Assembly: GCA_017453065.1 (NCBI GenBank)
Contig: JAFTKW010000005.1
Span: forward strand, 1-64,000
Direction: 5' to 3'
DNA length: 64,000 nucleotides
Source: Lachnospiraceae bacterium
GTDB lineage: Bacteria > Bacillota > Clostridia > Lachnospirales > Lachnospiraceae
Position numbers and translations under genes: made by a program. Below the pieces are notes generated by a model. That model saw only the letters and a list, made by a program, of their open reading frames with translations, had not been told where the DNA came from and made no database searches. This document shows, piece after piece, positions 51,274 through 62,100 of this stretch; the first letter of the stretch is position 1, and every line of letters starts with the position of its first letter.

Positions 51274-52662
51274 ATGAGCGAGACAGGAAGCGATAAGAAA
51301 GTTAAGAAATTGAAGAGAGTCAGTGCTGAGTTTTCACTCATCAAAGCATTGGTAAAAGGTGACTTTGCCACAAGACTTACCTTTTTAATCTGCGGGTTTG
51401 GAAATATTTTTCACAAACAGATCACAAAGGGTATCCTGTTCTTGTTGGTAGAAATAGGATACATCTATTATATGATTAAATCTGGTGTGGAAAGCATTAA
51501 GATGCTACCATCTCTCGGATGGCTCAAGCAGGAAGAGGTGTGGAATGATGCAAAGGGTGTCTATGAGTATACTGCAGGACATCAGTCCATCCAGATTTTG
51601 CTTTACGGTGTTATTGCTATAGCACTTACTATTTTGTTCGTTATTTACTGGAGAGCTTGTATCAAGAGTGCTTACAAGGCTCAGTGTTTACATAAAGAAG
51701 GTAAACATGTAAATACATTTGTTGACGATTTAAAAGCTTTAAGACATGAGAATTTGCACAAAACCCTGATGACGATTCCACTTACAGGTATTTTTGCATT
51801 TACAGTGCTTCCACTGATTTTCATGATTTGTATGGCCTTCACAAACTACAGTAAGGTAGATGATCATCTTGTGTTGTTTGATTGGGTAGGTCTTGAGAAC
51901 TTTGCAAAGGTTCTCAGTTTTTCTGATAAAATTGGACAGACTTTCTGGGGCGTACTTGGCTGGACTTTGGTTTGGGCAGTATTTGCTACCGGACTTAACT
52001 ATATACTTGGTATGATTCTGGCTATCGTTATCAATAGAAGGGGAACAAAATTCAAAGCCTTCTGGCGTTGTTGTTTCATGGTTTCTATTGCGATTCCACA
52101 GTTCGTATCCTTACTTATTGTTCGTTCCATGTTCAGTGCAGATGGAACAATCAATATGATGCTTAAGGAGTGGGGCTGGATTGAACAGTCCTTGCCATTC
52201 TTTACAAACGAAACATGGTCTCGTGTAATGGTAATCATTATCAACCTTTGGGTTGGTATTCCATATACCATGATTCAGGCGACAGGTATCTTGCAGAATA
52301 TCCCAGCAGAACTTTATGAATCTGCAAGGGTAGACGGTGCGAATGCATTTGTAACTTTCTTCAAGATTACACTTCCTTACATGATGTTCGTAATGACACC
52401 ATACCTGATTACACAGTTTACTGGTAACGTAAATAACTTCAACGTTATCTACCTTCTGTCAGGTGGTAACCCGACTCCGGTTGGTTCTACCGCAGGTAAG
52501 ACGGACCTTTTGGTTACATGGCTCTACAAACTAACCGTTGACCAGCAGTACTACAACTTAGGTGCGGTTATTGGTATCTTGACATTCATCGTGCTTGCTG
52601 TTGTAGCACTTGTGACTTACAGAAATACAAATTCTTACAAAGATGAGGAGGGATTCCAATAA
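51274..52662 (+). CDS. MalF-type ABC permease
   Basis: This 462-residue permease has the extended N-terminus and eight or so hydrophobic segments of MalF proteins. It has the EAA loop (YESARVDGANAFVTFFKITLP). GGAGGAT precedes ATG 51274. Its last base is shared with the next start (TAATG). It forms the channel with the next protein. Confidence 0.93.
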   Translation: MSETGSDKKVKKLKRVSAEFSLIKALVKGDFATRLTFLICGFGNIFHKQITKGILFLLVEIGYIYYMIKSGVESIKMLPSLGWLKQEEVWNDAKGVYEYTAGHQSIQILLYGVIAIALTILFVIYWRACIKSAYKAQCLHKEGKHVNTFVDDLKALRHENLHKTLMTIPLTGIFAFTVLPLIFMICMAFTNYSKVDDHLVLFDWVGLENFAKVLSFSDKIGQTFWGVLGWTLVWAVFATGLNYILGMILAIVINRRGTKFKAFWRCCFMVSIAIPQFVSLLIVRSMFSADGTINMMLKEWGWIEQSLPFFTNETWSRVMVIIINLWVGIPYTMIQATGILQNIPAELYESARVDGANAFVTFFKITLPYMMFVMTPYLITQFTGNVNNFNVIYLLSGGNPTPVGSTAGKTDLLVTWLYKLTVDQQYYNLGAVIGILTFIVLAVVALVTYRNTNSYKDEEGFQ

Positions 52663-53531
52663 TGAAGAATATATCATCATCTGCAAAAGTGAGACGCTTT
52701 TTGGGTAACAGCATTGTGCACATTTTGTTGGCAGCCCTTGCTATTGTTTGGCTATTTCCTGTATTTTGGGTAGTGATGAAGAGTTTTTCTACCGATATTG
52801 GTATTTATTCCAAGTCATTCTTCCCAGAAGAATTTACTTTGGCTAACTACATGAGATTGTTTACTGATACAACAGTACTTAACTTCCCACAGATGTTTAA
52901 GAACACATTTATCGTAGCGATTTTTAGTTGCTTGGTTTCTACCTTCATGGTACTTGCAGTATCCTTCTGTATGTCCAGACTGCGTTTTAAGATGCGTAAG
53001 AACTATATGAACATGGCTATGATTCTTACCCTGTTCCCTGGATTTATGTCCATGGTAGCTGTTTACTACATCTTGAAGTCTCTTGGACTTTCCGAAGGTT
53101 CAATGATTCGTGTAGCACTTGTTATGGTTTATTCCGGTGGTGCGGGTATTGGCTTCTATGTTGCCAAAGGCTTCTTTGATACGATTCCTAAGGCACTTGA
53201 CGAGGCTGCACTTATTGATGGTGCAACTAGATGGCAGATTTTTACCAAGATTACTATGCCACTCAGTAAGCCAATCATCGTTTATACTGTTCTTACTTCC
53301 TTTATGGGACCATGGACAGACTTTATCTTTGCGAAGGTTATTTGCAGAGCAAATGCAGATTACTTTACAGTTTCAGTTGGATTGTGGAGAATGCTTGAAA
53401 AAGAGTATATCGCGAAGTGGTTTACTTCTTTTGCGGCAGGAGCGGTTCTTATTTCCATTCCTATTTCCATCTTGTTCATTGTGACTCAGAAGTTCTACGC
53501 AGATGGAATGAGCGGAGCTGTAAAGGGCTAA
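52662..53531 (+). CDS. MalG-type ABC permease
   Basis: This 289-residue permease has six hydrophobic segments, the EAA loop (DEAALIDGATRWQIFTKITMP), and the ADGMSGAVKG tail. It is translationally coupled to the preceding permease. Again no ATPase gene follows; the amylase gene starts 13 bp later. Confidence 0.93.
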   Translation: MKNISSSAKVRRFLGNSIVHILLAALAIVWLFPVFWVVMKSFSTDIGIYSKSFFPEEFTLANYMRLFTDTTVLNFPQMFKNTFIVAIFSCLVSTFMVLAVSFCMSRLRFKMRKNYMNMAMILTLFPGFMSMVAVYYILKSLGLSEGSMIRVALVMVYSGGAGIGFYVAKGFFDTIPKALDEAALIDGATRWQIFTKITMPLSKPIIVYTVLTSFMGPWTDFIFAKVICRANADYFTVSVGLWRMLEKEYIAKWFTSFAAGAVLISIPISILFIVTQKFYADGMSGAVKG

Positions 53532-53544
53532 AGGAGATATTTAT

Positions 53545-55194
53545 ATGAAAAAGAGACTGTTAGCAGTCCTTTGTATTCTAGCCATGGTTTTTACAACCAT
53601 GGCTGGTTGTACATCAAAGGATAAGGCTTTAACCGAGAACATTATTGATGACAATTACCGTACTTTTTACGAGGTGTTTGTCTATTCCTTTTTCGATAGC
53701 AATGGAGATGGAATCGGCGATCTTCAGGGTTTGACCCAAAAACTAGATTACATATATGACAATGATCCTTCTACATCTACAGACTTAGGATGTAACGGTA
53801 TCTGGCTGATGCCAATTATGCCATCTACTACCTATCACAAGTATGATGTAATTGATTACATGGATATTGATACTCAGTATGGCTCTATGGCTGACTTTGA
53901 TGCTTTTATGGCAGAGTGTCAGGCAAGAGATATTCATGTACTTATCGATTTGGTTATCAACCATACTTCCACAGAGCATGAGTGGTTTCAACAGGCTTGC
54001 GATTATTTAAGAACCATAGGCAATGCGGCTCCAGATGAGGCAGATTGCAAATATTTTGGCTATTACAATTTCTCTACTACCAAGGCCAGTGGAGTTTGGT
54101 ATCAGGTGCCAGGTACAGATTGGTACTATGAAGCTCCTTTTTGGAGTGGTATGCCAGACCTTAATTTGTACAATGAAAATGTAAGAGCAGAGATTGAAGC
54201 GATCACTCAGTTTTGGTTTGACAAAGGCGTGGCAGGTTTCAGATTGGATGCTGCCAAGGAATATCAATCTGGCGCAAATCAGGCCAACGTGGAGATTCTG
54301 ACTTGGTTTAACGACATGGTAAAGGCGCAGAAGGAAGATGCGTACATTGTAGCAGAAGTATGGTTTAATGACGGCAGCTATGATGAGTATTATGCAAGCG
54401 GAATTGACAGCTGCTTTGATTTCCAGTTCGCAAGTCAGGACGGTGTCATCGCGCAGGTGTTAAATGGCAAAGCAGATACAGGTGCCGTTGGATATGCCAA
54501 GAAATGTGAAAAAATTCAGGAGCAGTTTGGCCAGTACAATCCAAACTATATCAATGCTCCGTTCTATGCAAACCATGATATGGGTAGAAGTGCTGGATAT
54601 TATGCGGGAGAGAATAGTATTGCAAAGACCAAGATGGGGCATGCAATGAATCTTTTGATGAGTGGTAGTGCTTTCCTTTATTACGGCGAAGAACTTGGTA
54701 TGAAGGGCGCAGGCAAGGACGAAAACAAACGTCTTGGTATGATGTGGTACGAGGACACAAATGCAGAAGGCATGTGTGATGGACCAAAGGATGCAGATTC
54801 TGTAAAACAGAAATTTGACAGTCTGGAACTTCAGGTGCAGGATGAGACTTCTGTTTACAATTTTGTAAAACAGGTGCTTACAGTAAGAAATGCCTTCCCA
54901 GCTATTGCAAGAGGCCAAGTGGAGTATATCGAAGAGGCTTCCAATGTACAGCTTGGCGTGATGCGTAAGACCTATGAAAAGGAAGAAGTGATTCTTGTTT
55001 TCAACCTCTCAGCAGAAGATAGCGTGTTAGACTGCGCGGCATTGGCTGACACATTGACTATCGGAGGTAAATCCCTAAGCAAGGTAGACCCAAAAGCGAC
55101 TCTTTACACAGGAGAGACCTTGATGAGTGTTGAAGGTGATAACATCACTGTTCCAGCGTACTCAGTACTTGTGTATGAGATTACAAATAAATAA
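53545..55194 (+). CDS. GH13 alpha-amylase/alpha-glucosidase lipoprotein
   Basis: This 549-residue enzyme has a signal peptide and lipobox TMAGCTS, so it is anchored on the cell surface. The GH13 barrel shows DLVINHTS, GFRLDAAKE (nucleophile Asp235), AEVWF (Glu271) and NHDMGR (Asp345). DSNGDGIGDLQG near the N-terminus is the calcium-loop sequence of oligo-glucosidase-like GH13 enzymes. It degrades starch fragments outside the cell for the adjacent transporter. Confidence 0.93.
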   Translation: MKKRLLAVLCILAMVFTTMAGCTSKDKALTENIIDDNYRTFYEVFVYSFFDSNGDGIGDLQGLTQKLDYIYDNDPSTSTDLGCNGIWLMPIMPSTTYHKYDVIDYMDIDTQYGSMADFDAFMAECQARDIHVLIDLVINHTSTEHEWFQQACDYLRTIGNAAPDEADCKYFGYYNFSTTKASGVWYQVPGTDWYYEAPFWSGMPDLNLYNENVRAEIEAITQFWFDKGVAGFRLDAAKEYQSGANQANVEILTWFNDMVKAQKEDAYIVAEVWFNDGSYDEYYASGIDSCFDFQFASQDGVIAQVLNGKADTGAVGYAKKCEKIQEQFGQYNPNYINAPFYANHDMGRSAGYYAGENSIAKTKMGHAMNLLMSGSAFLYYGEELGMKGAGKDENKRLGMMWYEDTNAEGMCDGPKDADSVKQKFDSLELQVQDETSVYNFVKQVLTVRNAFPAIARGQVEYIEEASNVQLGVMRKTYEKEEVILVFNLSAEDSVLDCAALADTLTIGGKSLSKVDPKATLYTGETLMSVEGDNITVPAYSVLVYEITNK

Positions 55195-55207
55195 AATGCA
55201 AAAAACC

Positions 55208-55235
55208 AAAGGCCCTGCAGTTACCTGCAGGGCCT
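55208..55235 (+). terminator. Rho-independent terminator after the amylase gene
   Basis: AAGGCCCTGCAG (55208-55219) pairs perfectly with CTGCAGGGCCTT (55224-55235) around TTAC. The T run is poor, but the stem is very stable and lies 14 bp after the stop. The next 197 bp (to 55432) hold only a GAATTC-containing small stem and several TTTGTCCA copies; I see no gene. Confidence 0.75.
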
Positions 55236-55432
55236 TCGATTGTGTAAAAGGGGAATTCTTCCGGAATTCTTGCTATATAGCTCTCCAACTCTCGTTGGAA
55301 CAATTTTAGTATATACCATGGTAGGGAGTTTGTCCACCAAAATATTCTTAAAAGAACCAGTAAATAATGGGAGAATAGGGGTGCTTTTGTCCATATTTGT
55401 CCACTTTTGTCGATGTATGCGAGGAAAATATA

Positions 55433-55463
55433 ACACCGCACTTGGATGGGCCGAGTGCGGTGT
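55433..55463 (-). terminator. terminator of the minus-strand 761-aa gene
   Basis: ACACCGCACT (55433-55442) pairs with AGTGCGGTGT (55454-55463). In minus-strand orientation it is followed by TATATTTT. It lies 32 bp past the stop of the minus-strand gene. Confidence 0.75.
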
Positions 55464-55494
55464 GAAATACATTTTATGCCATGAGCAATTTGCT

Positions 55495-57780
55495 TTAGCG
55501 CTGTGCGAATGCTTGCTCGTCCAAGATTTCCTGAGGAACAGGGAGCCCTGCATTGGTGATCTTGGTGGAAAGTACATCCAAATGGTGTAAACGTTTCTTG
55601 TTCTGGAACATATAACGCTCTGTCATTTCCTTGTAGAGTGGGTTGGCCATAAGTGTGTTTCTCACTTGTGCGCTGAATGGACAGTGAGCAAAGAGAATGG
55701 TTCTGGCAACCTTGTTCATTCGAGGGGAACCAGCTCCTTCATACATAATCCAGAGAAGATAGTCAAGAATGAACATTTCTTTGAAATTGTTCTTGGCTTT
55801 GAGCAAGGTAGTTTTAATCTTTTCCTTGGCCTCTGGAGACAATTCATTGTTGCGTTTGTAGAACTGTATGTAATCAAAATATTCGCTGGTAAGAGAACGT
55901 TCTGAAAGATCGTTCCATCTCGCACCTTGGATACGTTTGCACATTTCCCAACGATAGTCGCCTGTCATACGAATGATGGCTACCTGCAAATCTTCTAAGA
56001 AGAAGATAGGGAGCATCATGCGGGCGTGAGTAGTGCGTTTGCGTCCTTCGATTTCCTGCCACATTACACCACGGGTACCTACGTTTGGCATCAAGATAAA
56101 TTCAGGCAAATATTCAACGTGAATCATGTCGCGCAGATTGGTAAGCTTGTCGTGGGTGTAAAGCGTTTCTCTATAGTAGGCACCAAAGTCGATGGAGCGA
56201 ACAAAGTCTAAGTTTTGCTCAAGTAACTGTGCTGTTACCAGGCATTTATCCAAAGGCTTGATAAAGTGATCGCGATGGAGGATAGGGCAGTAGGTAGAAA
56301 TACGACCAAAGGTAATCTTGTTTACCGTTGGGAACATGTTCTTTAATTCATACTGCACACGCTGAATGGAGTCGTCCATCAGTTTGCGTTCCTGCGCTTC
56401 CGTAATCTTTTTGGTGACTTTGAGATTGTGAACGTAATCCACATAGTCTTCTTCGTATTGGTTACGGCTTGGCAACTTCTTGCCGGTATATATAGCGCGT
56501 AGCCAATCGTAGAGTGTATACACGCGTGGCGCTTTGTTGGCATCCAGTGTGTCTGCTAACTTGCAAAGATATTCTAGGTTTTCCTTGCCTACCAGTTCCT
56601 CATCGGCATAGCCAAAATAGAGGAATAGTTTGACTGGAAGAGGAAGGCTTGCTACAGTGACACTCTTTAAGAAGGTGGCCTGATAGAAAGCGACGAAGGC
56701 ATCTGCAGAACGCTTTCTCAAATGGCTTACAGAATCGTCGCTGGAAGCAAGGTCTGTTACTTTGCGAAGGCTCATAACCACATTGCTGAAGTTGTTGGCG
56801 ATTTCTTCTTCTGCCTCTGTGAATTTAAGCAATGTACCTAAAGAGTTTTTGAGGATTTCCTCGTATAGATTGATTTCTGCTACGTCTGGTACTGCAGTAG
56901 GATCAACCAATTCATCTAAATCTACACTTGCAATAGGCTTTTGGAAGATAGCAATACGTTGTTCTACTACATTGGCATCCAAATAAGGACAGTTTCGTAC
57001 CTCTAGGCTCATCTGATTTACTTGAGTCATGATGGTATCACGCTCTGGATGACCAGAAGGAGTCTGGACAAAAAGATTCTGGTATAGTCCGAACAAATCT
57101 GTACCGCCATCTTGTATAAACAATTTGTAATAACTGGTTCGATAATCATAAATATAGCGGTAAGCACTTAAAAACCAATGGGAATCTAAGGAGGCCTTGT
57201 AAAGGAAACCGATAGAAACTCCTGGTTGGGAGGATAGAACAGCCCCGCCAACGCCAGCATACATGGATTCTAAGCCACCATAATAACCGGCTACCCAGGC
57301 ATCCAAGGCAACCGTAGGATCAAAGTCTGAGAATTCTTCCAATTCTAAAAAATCATGAACGGTGACACCCAGTACCTGACAGGACTTGACGTATTGATCA
57401 TAGTAGGAGGAAACATTGTTTGAAAGCATACTACTTTCAAAACAAATAGTGCTGTAACCGTTTAATAAATAATTGATTTGTCTAAAGGATGACTGACAAA
57501 ACAAAGTAGCAAGCTGAGGAAGCGCGCCAAACATAGCGTGGAAAGACTGAATACCTTCCACATCGTAGGTTTCAAATGTTATATCTTCCAAAGCAGTATA
57601 GGTAAACTGATAGGTTTCCGAAGAGATGTCGCAAATACCGACAACGTCGCCTTTGCCTATGATAAAACTGCCGCCAGGAAAAGTTACACTGACTGAGCCG
57701 CTGGTAAGTAGATAAAGATTAGTGGTTGGCTGGCCAATTTCACACAGGATTTGACCTTTTGCTAACTGTTTCGCCTTCAT
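55495..57780 (-). CDS. large protein with N-terminal cyclic-nucleotide-binding-type domain
   Basis: This 761-residue protein opens with a Crp-like cNMP-binding fold (KGQILCEIGQPTTNLYLLTSGSVSVTFPGGSFIIGKGDVVG, about 9-50). The remaining 600 or so residues are helical and match no domain I recognise. No helix-turn-helix, membrane segment or catalytic motif is visible. The RBS AAAAGGAGG precedes its ATG at 57780. It is a single-gene transcript. It resembles large cNMP-domain proteins of Lachnospiraceae whose ligand and role are unknown. Confidence 0.75.
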   Translation of the reverse strand: MKAKQLAKGQILCEIGQPTTNLYLLTSGSVSVTFPGGSFIIGKGDVVGICDISSETYQFTYTALEDITFETYDVEGIQSFHAMFGALPQLATLFCQSSFRQINYLLNGYSTICFESSMLSNNVSSYYDQYVKSCQVLGVTVHDFLELEEFSDFDPTVALDAWVAGYYGGLESMYAGVGGAVLSSQPGVSIGFLYKASLDSHWFLSAYRYIYDYRTSYYKLFIQDGGTDLFGLYQNLFVQTPSGHPERDTIMTQVNQMSLEVRNCPYLDANVVEQRIAIFQKPIASVDLDELVDPTAVPDVAEINLYEEILKNSLGTLLKFTEAEEEIANNFSNVVMSLRKVTDLASSDDSVSHLRKRSADAFVAFYQATFLKSVTVASLPLPVKLFLYFGYADEELVGKENLEYLCKLADTLDANKAPRVYTLYDWLRAIYTGKKLPSRNQYEEDYVDYVHNLKVTKKITEAQERKLMDDSIQRVQYELKNMFPTVNKITFGRISTYCPILHRDHFIKPLDKCLVTAQLLEQNLDFVRSIDFGAYYRETLYTHDKLTNLRDMIHVEYLPEFILMPNVGTRGVMWQEIEGRKRTTHARMMLPIFFLEDLQVAIIRMTGDYRWEMCKRIQGARWNDLSERSLTSEYFDYIQFYKRNNELSPEAKEKIKTTLLKAKNNFKEMFILDYLLWIMYEGAGSPRMNKVARTILFAHCPFSAQVRNTLMANPLYKEMTERYMFQNKKRLHHLDVLSTKITNAGLPVPQEILDEQAFAQR

Positions 57781-57947
57781 TTGTTGCCTCCTTTTAGACG
57801 TACTAACTTTATTATACAGAGAGTTTTTGTTGAATACAACTAAAAAACATGGTATTTTGGCGAATATTTCGTAATTTTAACTGTACTTTTCAAAAAATTA
57901 TGTTAAAATAAATAATACATGAGTGTCACTTTTGTGGAGGTAATGTT

Positions 57948-58409
57948 TTGAATACAGATATCGAATATAGACAGCGTGTCGTAAAAGAATATAGAGAACA
58001 GGTAGAGCCATTGCTTAAATATATTCCATGGCTTCAAAACAAACAGGGTGCGAAAGCGTCCAGTACCTATGCGGGAGATGGCTTAAGCGAGCATTCTGTG
58101 CCAGTTCCAGTGTACGATGGAACCTTGATGAATTTTATTAAGGATGTTCAGCGAACAAAGCTTTTGGATAGAAATTATGTGTATGTATATTCCAGACTCA
58201 AAATTCGTTCTGTTCAAGACGAGCGTCGCGCGATTGCTAGCGCTACACTTCGCGAGATGGATGTTTTGACGGGGATTTTGGCAAAGTATGTCATGGGAGG
58301 CATGACCAAGGCAGCGCTTTGGCCTGAAGCTGTGGAGAACGGCATTTTTTTACAGCTATTGCTGAAGATGAAAGAAATATTAGAATTTTGGGATCAACCA
58401 TTGGCATAG
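57948..58409 (+). CDS. hypothetical protein, TTG start
   Basis: This 153-residue protein starts at TTG 57948: GGAGG at 57936-57940 is 7 nt before it, while the nearby ATG at 57943 is followed by a stop two codons later. The protein is charged and helical with no recognised domain. The TetR gene follows after 14 bp, so the two are probably co-transcribed, and this gene may be the regulator's target or partner. Confidence 0.65.
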   Translation: MNTDIEYRQRVVKEYREQVEPLLKYIPWLQNKQGAKASSTYAGDGLSEHSVPVPVYDGTLMNFIKDVQRTKLLDRNYVYVYSRLKIRSVQDERRAIASATLREMDVLTGILAKYVMGGMTKAALWPEAVENGIFLQLLLKMKEILEFWDQPLA

Positions 58410-58423
58410 GAGTATAAGGATTT

Positions 58424-59008
58424 ATGGGCGAAAAATCACTACAAAAGAAACAGTATATATTGGAGACTGCGCGTAAGGTTTTTATGGAGAAGGGCTTTAA
58501 AAACGTTACTATGAAGGATATAGTAGAAGCCTGCGATATCAGTAGAGGTGGTCTCTATTTATATTTCGGGAGTACAGAAGAGATTTTTTTGGAAGTACTA
58601 AAGATGGAAGCGGGAGAAGCAGACGATGTCTTCTCTGACAATATTACAGAGGATGCTACAGCGTCCGATATCTTGATGCTGTTCTTAAAGGAACAAAAAA
58701 GAGAACTCCTTCGCAAGAAAAACAATTTGACAGTTGCAACTTATGAATATTTCTTTTCTACAGATGTACCAAAGAAGGACAATATCTTGAAAAAGCAGTT
58801 TGACTCTGCAGTGAAGATTATCGAGAAATTGATTGAAGCTGGCGTAGAAAACGGCGAATTTGAATGTGAAGACTGCCGCGTGACAGCTCGAAATATTATG
58901 TTTGTATTGGAAGGTCTAAAGATTACTGCTAGAACTATTGGTGTATCTTCTGATACAGTGGATGAGGAATTGATGTACATTCTTCAGGGTCTTGGAATTG
59001 ACGATTAA
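58424..59008 (+). CDS. TetR-family regulator
   Basis: This 194-residue protein has the TetR N-terminal helix-turn-helix (ILETARKVFMEKGFKNVTMKDIVEACDISRGGLYLYFGS) at about 13-50, then an all-helical ligand domain. It lies after the hypothetical gene and before a terminator. Its ligand and target cannot be read from sequence. Confidence 0.9.
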   Translation: MGEKSLQKKQYILETARKVFMEKGFKNVTMKDIVEACDISRGGLYLYFGSTEEIFLEVLKMEAGEADDVFSDNITEDATASDILMLFLKEQKRELLRKKNNLTVATYEYFFSTDVPKKDNILKKQFDSAVKIIEKLIEAGVENGEFECEDCRVTARNIMFVLEGLKITARTIGVSSDTVDEELMYILQGLGIDD

Positions 59009-59025
59009 AAATACACAAAATTAAG

Positions 59026-59056
59026 TGCTTCCAGTTTAAACTGGAAGCATTTTTTA
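59026..59056 (+). terminator. Rho-independent terminator after the TetR gene
   Basis: TGCTTCCAGTTT (59026-59037) is a perfect inverted repeat with AAACTGGAAGCA (59038-59049) and is followed by TTTTTT. Confidence 0.9.
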
Positions 59057-59100
59057 TAGGAAATCGCTTTATTTTGCATAAATTTTATATGATTGTCACA

Positions 59101-59129
59101 TTGCAAGGCATGGGAAGGTTTGGTAAAAT
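59101..59129 (+). promoter_or_regulatory. purL promoter
   Basis: TTGCAA (59101-59106) and TAAAAT (59124-59129) are spaced by 17 bp, 53 bp before the purL start. I saw no purine riboswitch or clear PurR box in the leader. Confidence 0.7.
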
Positions 59130-59181
59130 GAGACATGTGTGGGCATATCTTGCCTAGAAGACCAGACAGTTGGAGGAAATC

Positions 59182-62100
59182 ATGGGAAACGTTAGACGTA
59201 TCTATGTAGAAAAGAAAGAAGCTTATGCTGTAAAAGCAAAGGAATTGCACGAGGAACTGAAGAACTATTTAGGTATTCAGGGAATCACCAAAGTAAGAGA
59301 GTTTATCCGTTATGATGTGGAAAATATCTCTGATGCAGTCTTTGAAAGAGCCTGCAAAACAGTTTTTTCTGAGCCACCAGTAGATGATTTGTATTTGGAC
59401 AACATCGAGGTCGCAGCAGATGAGAAGGTATTTAGCGTTGAATTTTTGCCTGGACAGTTTGATCAGAGAGCAGACTCTGCAGTTCAGTGTGTTAAGTTCC
59501 TGAAAGAAGACGAAGAACCAATCATCAAGACTGCTGTTACTTATGTAATTGGTGGACAAGTTTCCGATGATGAATTTTTAAAGATAAAGGCATATTGTAT
59601 CAACCCAGTGGATTCCAGAGAGACAGAACAGGCGGTCCCTGAAACTTTGGTAACGAACTTTGAAGAGCCAGCAGACGTACTCGTTTTTGATGGTTTTAAG
59701 GATATGCCAGAAACAGAGCTTAAGGCACTTTACGATTCCTTGGGCCTGGCGATGACATTTAAAGACTTTTTACATATTCAGAATTACTTCAAGAAGGAAG
59801 AAGACAGAGACCCATCCATGACCGAAATCAGAGTTTTGGATACTTACTGGTCTGACCACTGCCGTCATACTACATTCTCCACAGAACTGAAGGATGTAGA
59901 ATTTGGCACAGGCTACTATGAAGCACCTCTGAAAAACACATACCAGAATTATTTGGATACCAGAGCGGAAATCTTTGCAGGCAGAAGCGACAAGTTCGTA
60001 TGCCTCATGGATTTGGCGTTGATGGCTATGCGCAAACTGAAAAAAGATGGCAAGCTTAACGATATGGAAGAATCCGACGAAATCAATGCTTGTTCCGTTG
60101 TTGTTCCTGTAGAGATGGAATACGAAGGTGAAACAGTTACAGAAGAGTGGCTTGTATTCTTCAAGAATGAAACTCACAACCACCCAACTGAAATCGAGCC
60201 ATTTGGTGGCGCAGCAACCTGTCTCGGTGGTGCAATCCGTGATCCACTTTCTGGTAGAGGATATGTATACCAGGCAATGCGTGTAACTGGTGCGGCTGAC
60301 CCAACGGTTCCTGTGGCTGATACTCTCAAGGGTAAATTGTCCCAGAAGAAACTGGTTCGTGGTGCTGCAAGCGGTTACTCATCCTATGGTAACCAGATCG
60401 GTTTGGCAACAGGCTTGGTAAAAGAAATTTACCATCCAAACTATGTAGCAAAACGTATGGAGATTGGTGCTGTTATGGGCGCTGCTCCTCGCAAAAATGT
60501 AATTCGTGAAACTTCTGACCCAGGCGATATCATTATCCTGCTTGGTGGACGTACAGGTAGAGATGGCTGCGGTGGTGCTACTGGTTCATCCAAAGTACAT
60601 ACCGAAAGTTCTATCGAAACTTGCGGCGCAGAAGTTCAGAAGGGTAATGCACCTACAGAGAGAAAGATTCAGAGACTTTTTAGACGTCAGGAAGTAAGTT
60701 CTCTTATTAAGAAATGTAATGACTTTGGTGCCGGCGGTGTATCCGTTGCTATCGGTGAGTTGGCAGCAGGTCTTGTGGTAGATTTGGACAAGGTTCCAAA
60801 GAAATATGCAGGTTTGGATGGAACTGAACTTGCAATCTCCGAGTCTCAGGAGCGTATGGCTGTTGTGGTAGACCCTAAGGATGTAGATGCATTCCTTGGC
60901 TACGCGCAGGAAGAAAACCTGGAGGCAATTCCAGTTGCAACTGTTACAGAAGAGCCACGTTTGGTACTGAACTGGAGAGGCAAAGACATCGTTAATATTT
61001 CCAGAGCATTCCTGGATACCAACGGTGCGCATCAGGAGACTACTGTTAAGGTGGATATCCCAGATGTGGGAGACAATTATTTGCAGAAATATGCCGTAGA
61101 AAAGGTTGGCGAAGCTGCGAAGACTGGCGATGTGAAGAAGGCATGGCTGGCACTTATGGGAGACTTAAATGTATGTTCCCAGAAGGGTCTGGTTGAGATG
61201 TTCGACGCTTCCATCGGAGCAGGCAGTGTATTCATGCCTTACGGTGGTAAATATCAGCTTACTGAAACACAGACTATGGTTGCGAAATTGCCAGTACTTA
61301 AAGGCAAGACTGACACAGTAACCATGATGAGTTATGGCTTTGATCCGTACTTGTCCACTTGGAGCCCATACCACGGAGCTGTTTATGCAGTAACCGAATC
61401 TCTGGCTAAGATTGTTGCCAGTGGTGGGGACTTCAGTAAGGTTCGTTTCACATTCCAGGAGTACTTCAGACGTATGACAGCAGATCCAAGCCGTTGGAGT
61501 CAGCCATTTGCAGCACTTCTCGGTGCTTATGATGCACAGATGGGCTTTGGCCTTCCATCCATCGGTGGTAAGGATTCTATGTCTGGTACCTTCAATGATA
61601 TTGATGTACCACCAACTCTTGTTTCCTTTGCAGTAGATATTGCAAAGAGTGGCGAGATTGTGTCTCCAGAACTTAAGAAGGCAGGCAATATTATCGTTCG
61701 CTTCCAGATTGAAAAAGATGCTTACGATGTACCTGTATACGAAAAAGTTATGGAACTTTATAACAAGATTCATGAGCTTAATCTCAAGGGCGTAATTGCT
61801 TCTGCTTATGCACTTGATTCCAAGGGGGTAGTAGCAGCAATCTCCAAGATGGCATTCGGTAACAAGCTGGGTGTTGCGCTGAATGAAGACTTGAATATGG
61901 AAGAATTGTTCGGACAGGGGCTTGGCGATATCGTGGCTGAAATCAAAGATAGCCATGTGGCAGTGCTTGACCAGATGAACATTCCATTCCAGTTTGTTGG
62001 TAAAGTAACAGAAGAACCTGTATTTGTATATGGAACTACCAGAATTGGCGTGGAAGAGGCTCTGGATGCTTGGAAGAAGACACTTGAAAAAGTATTCCCA

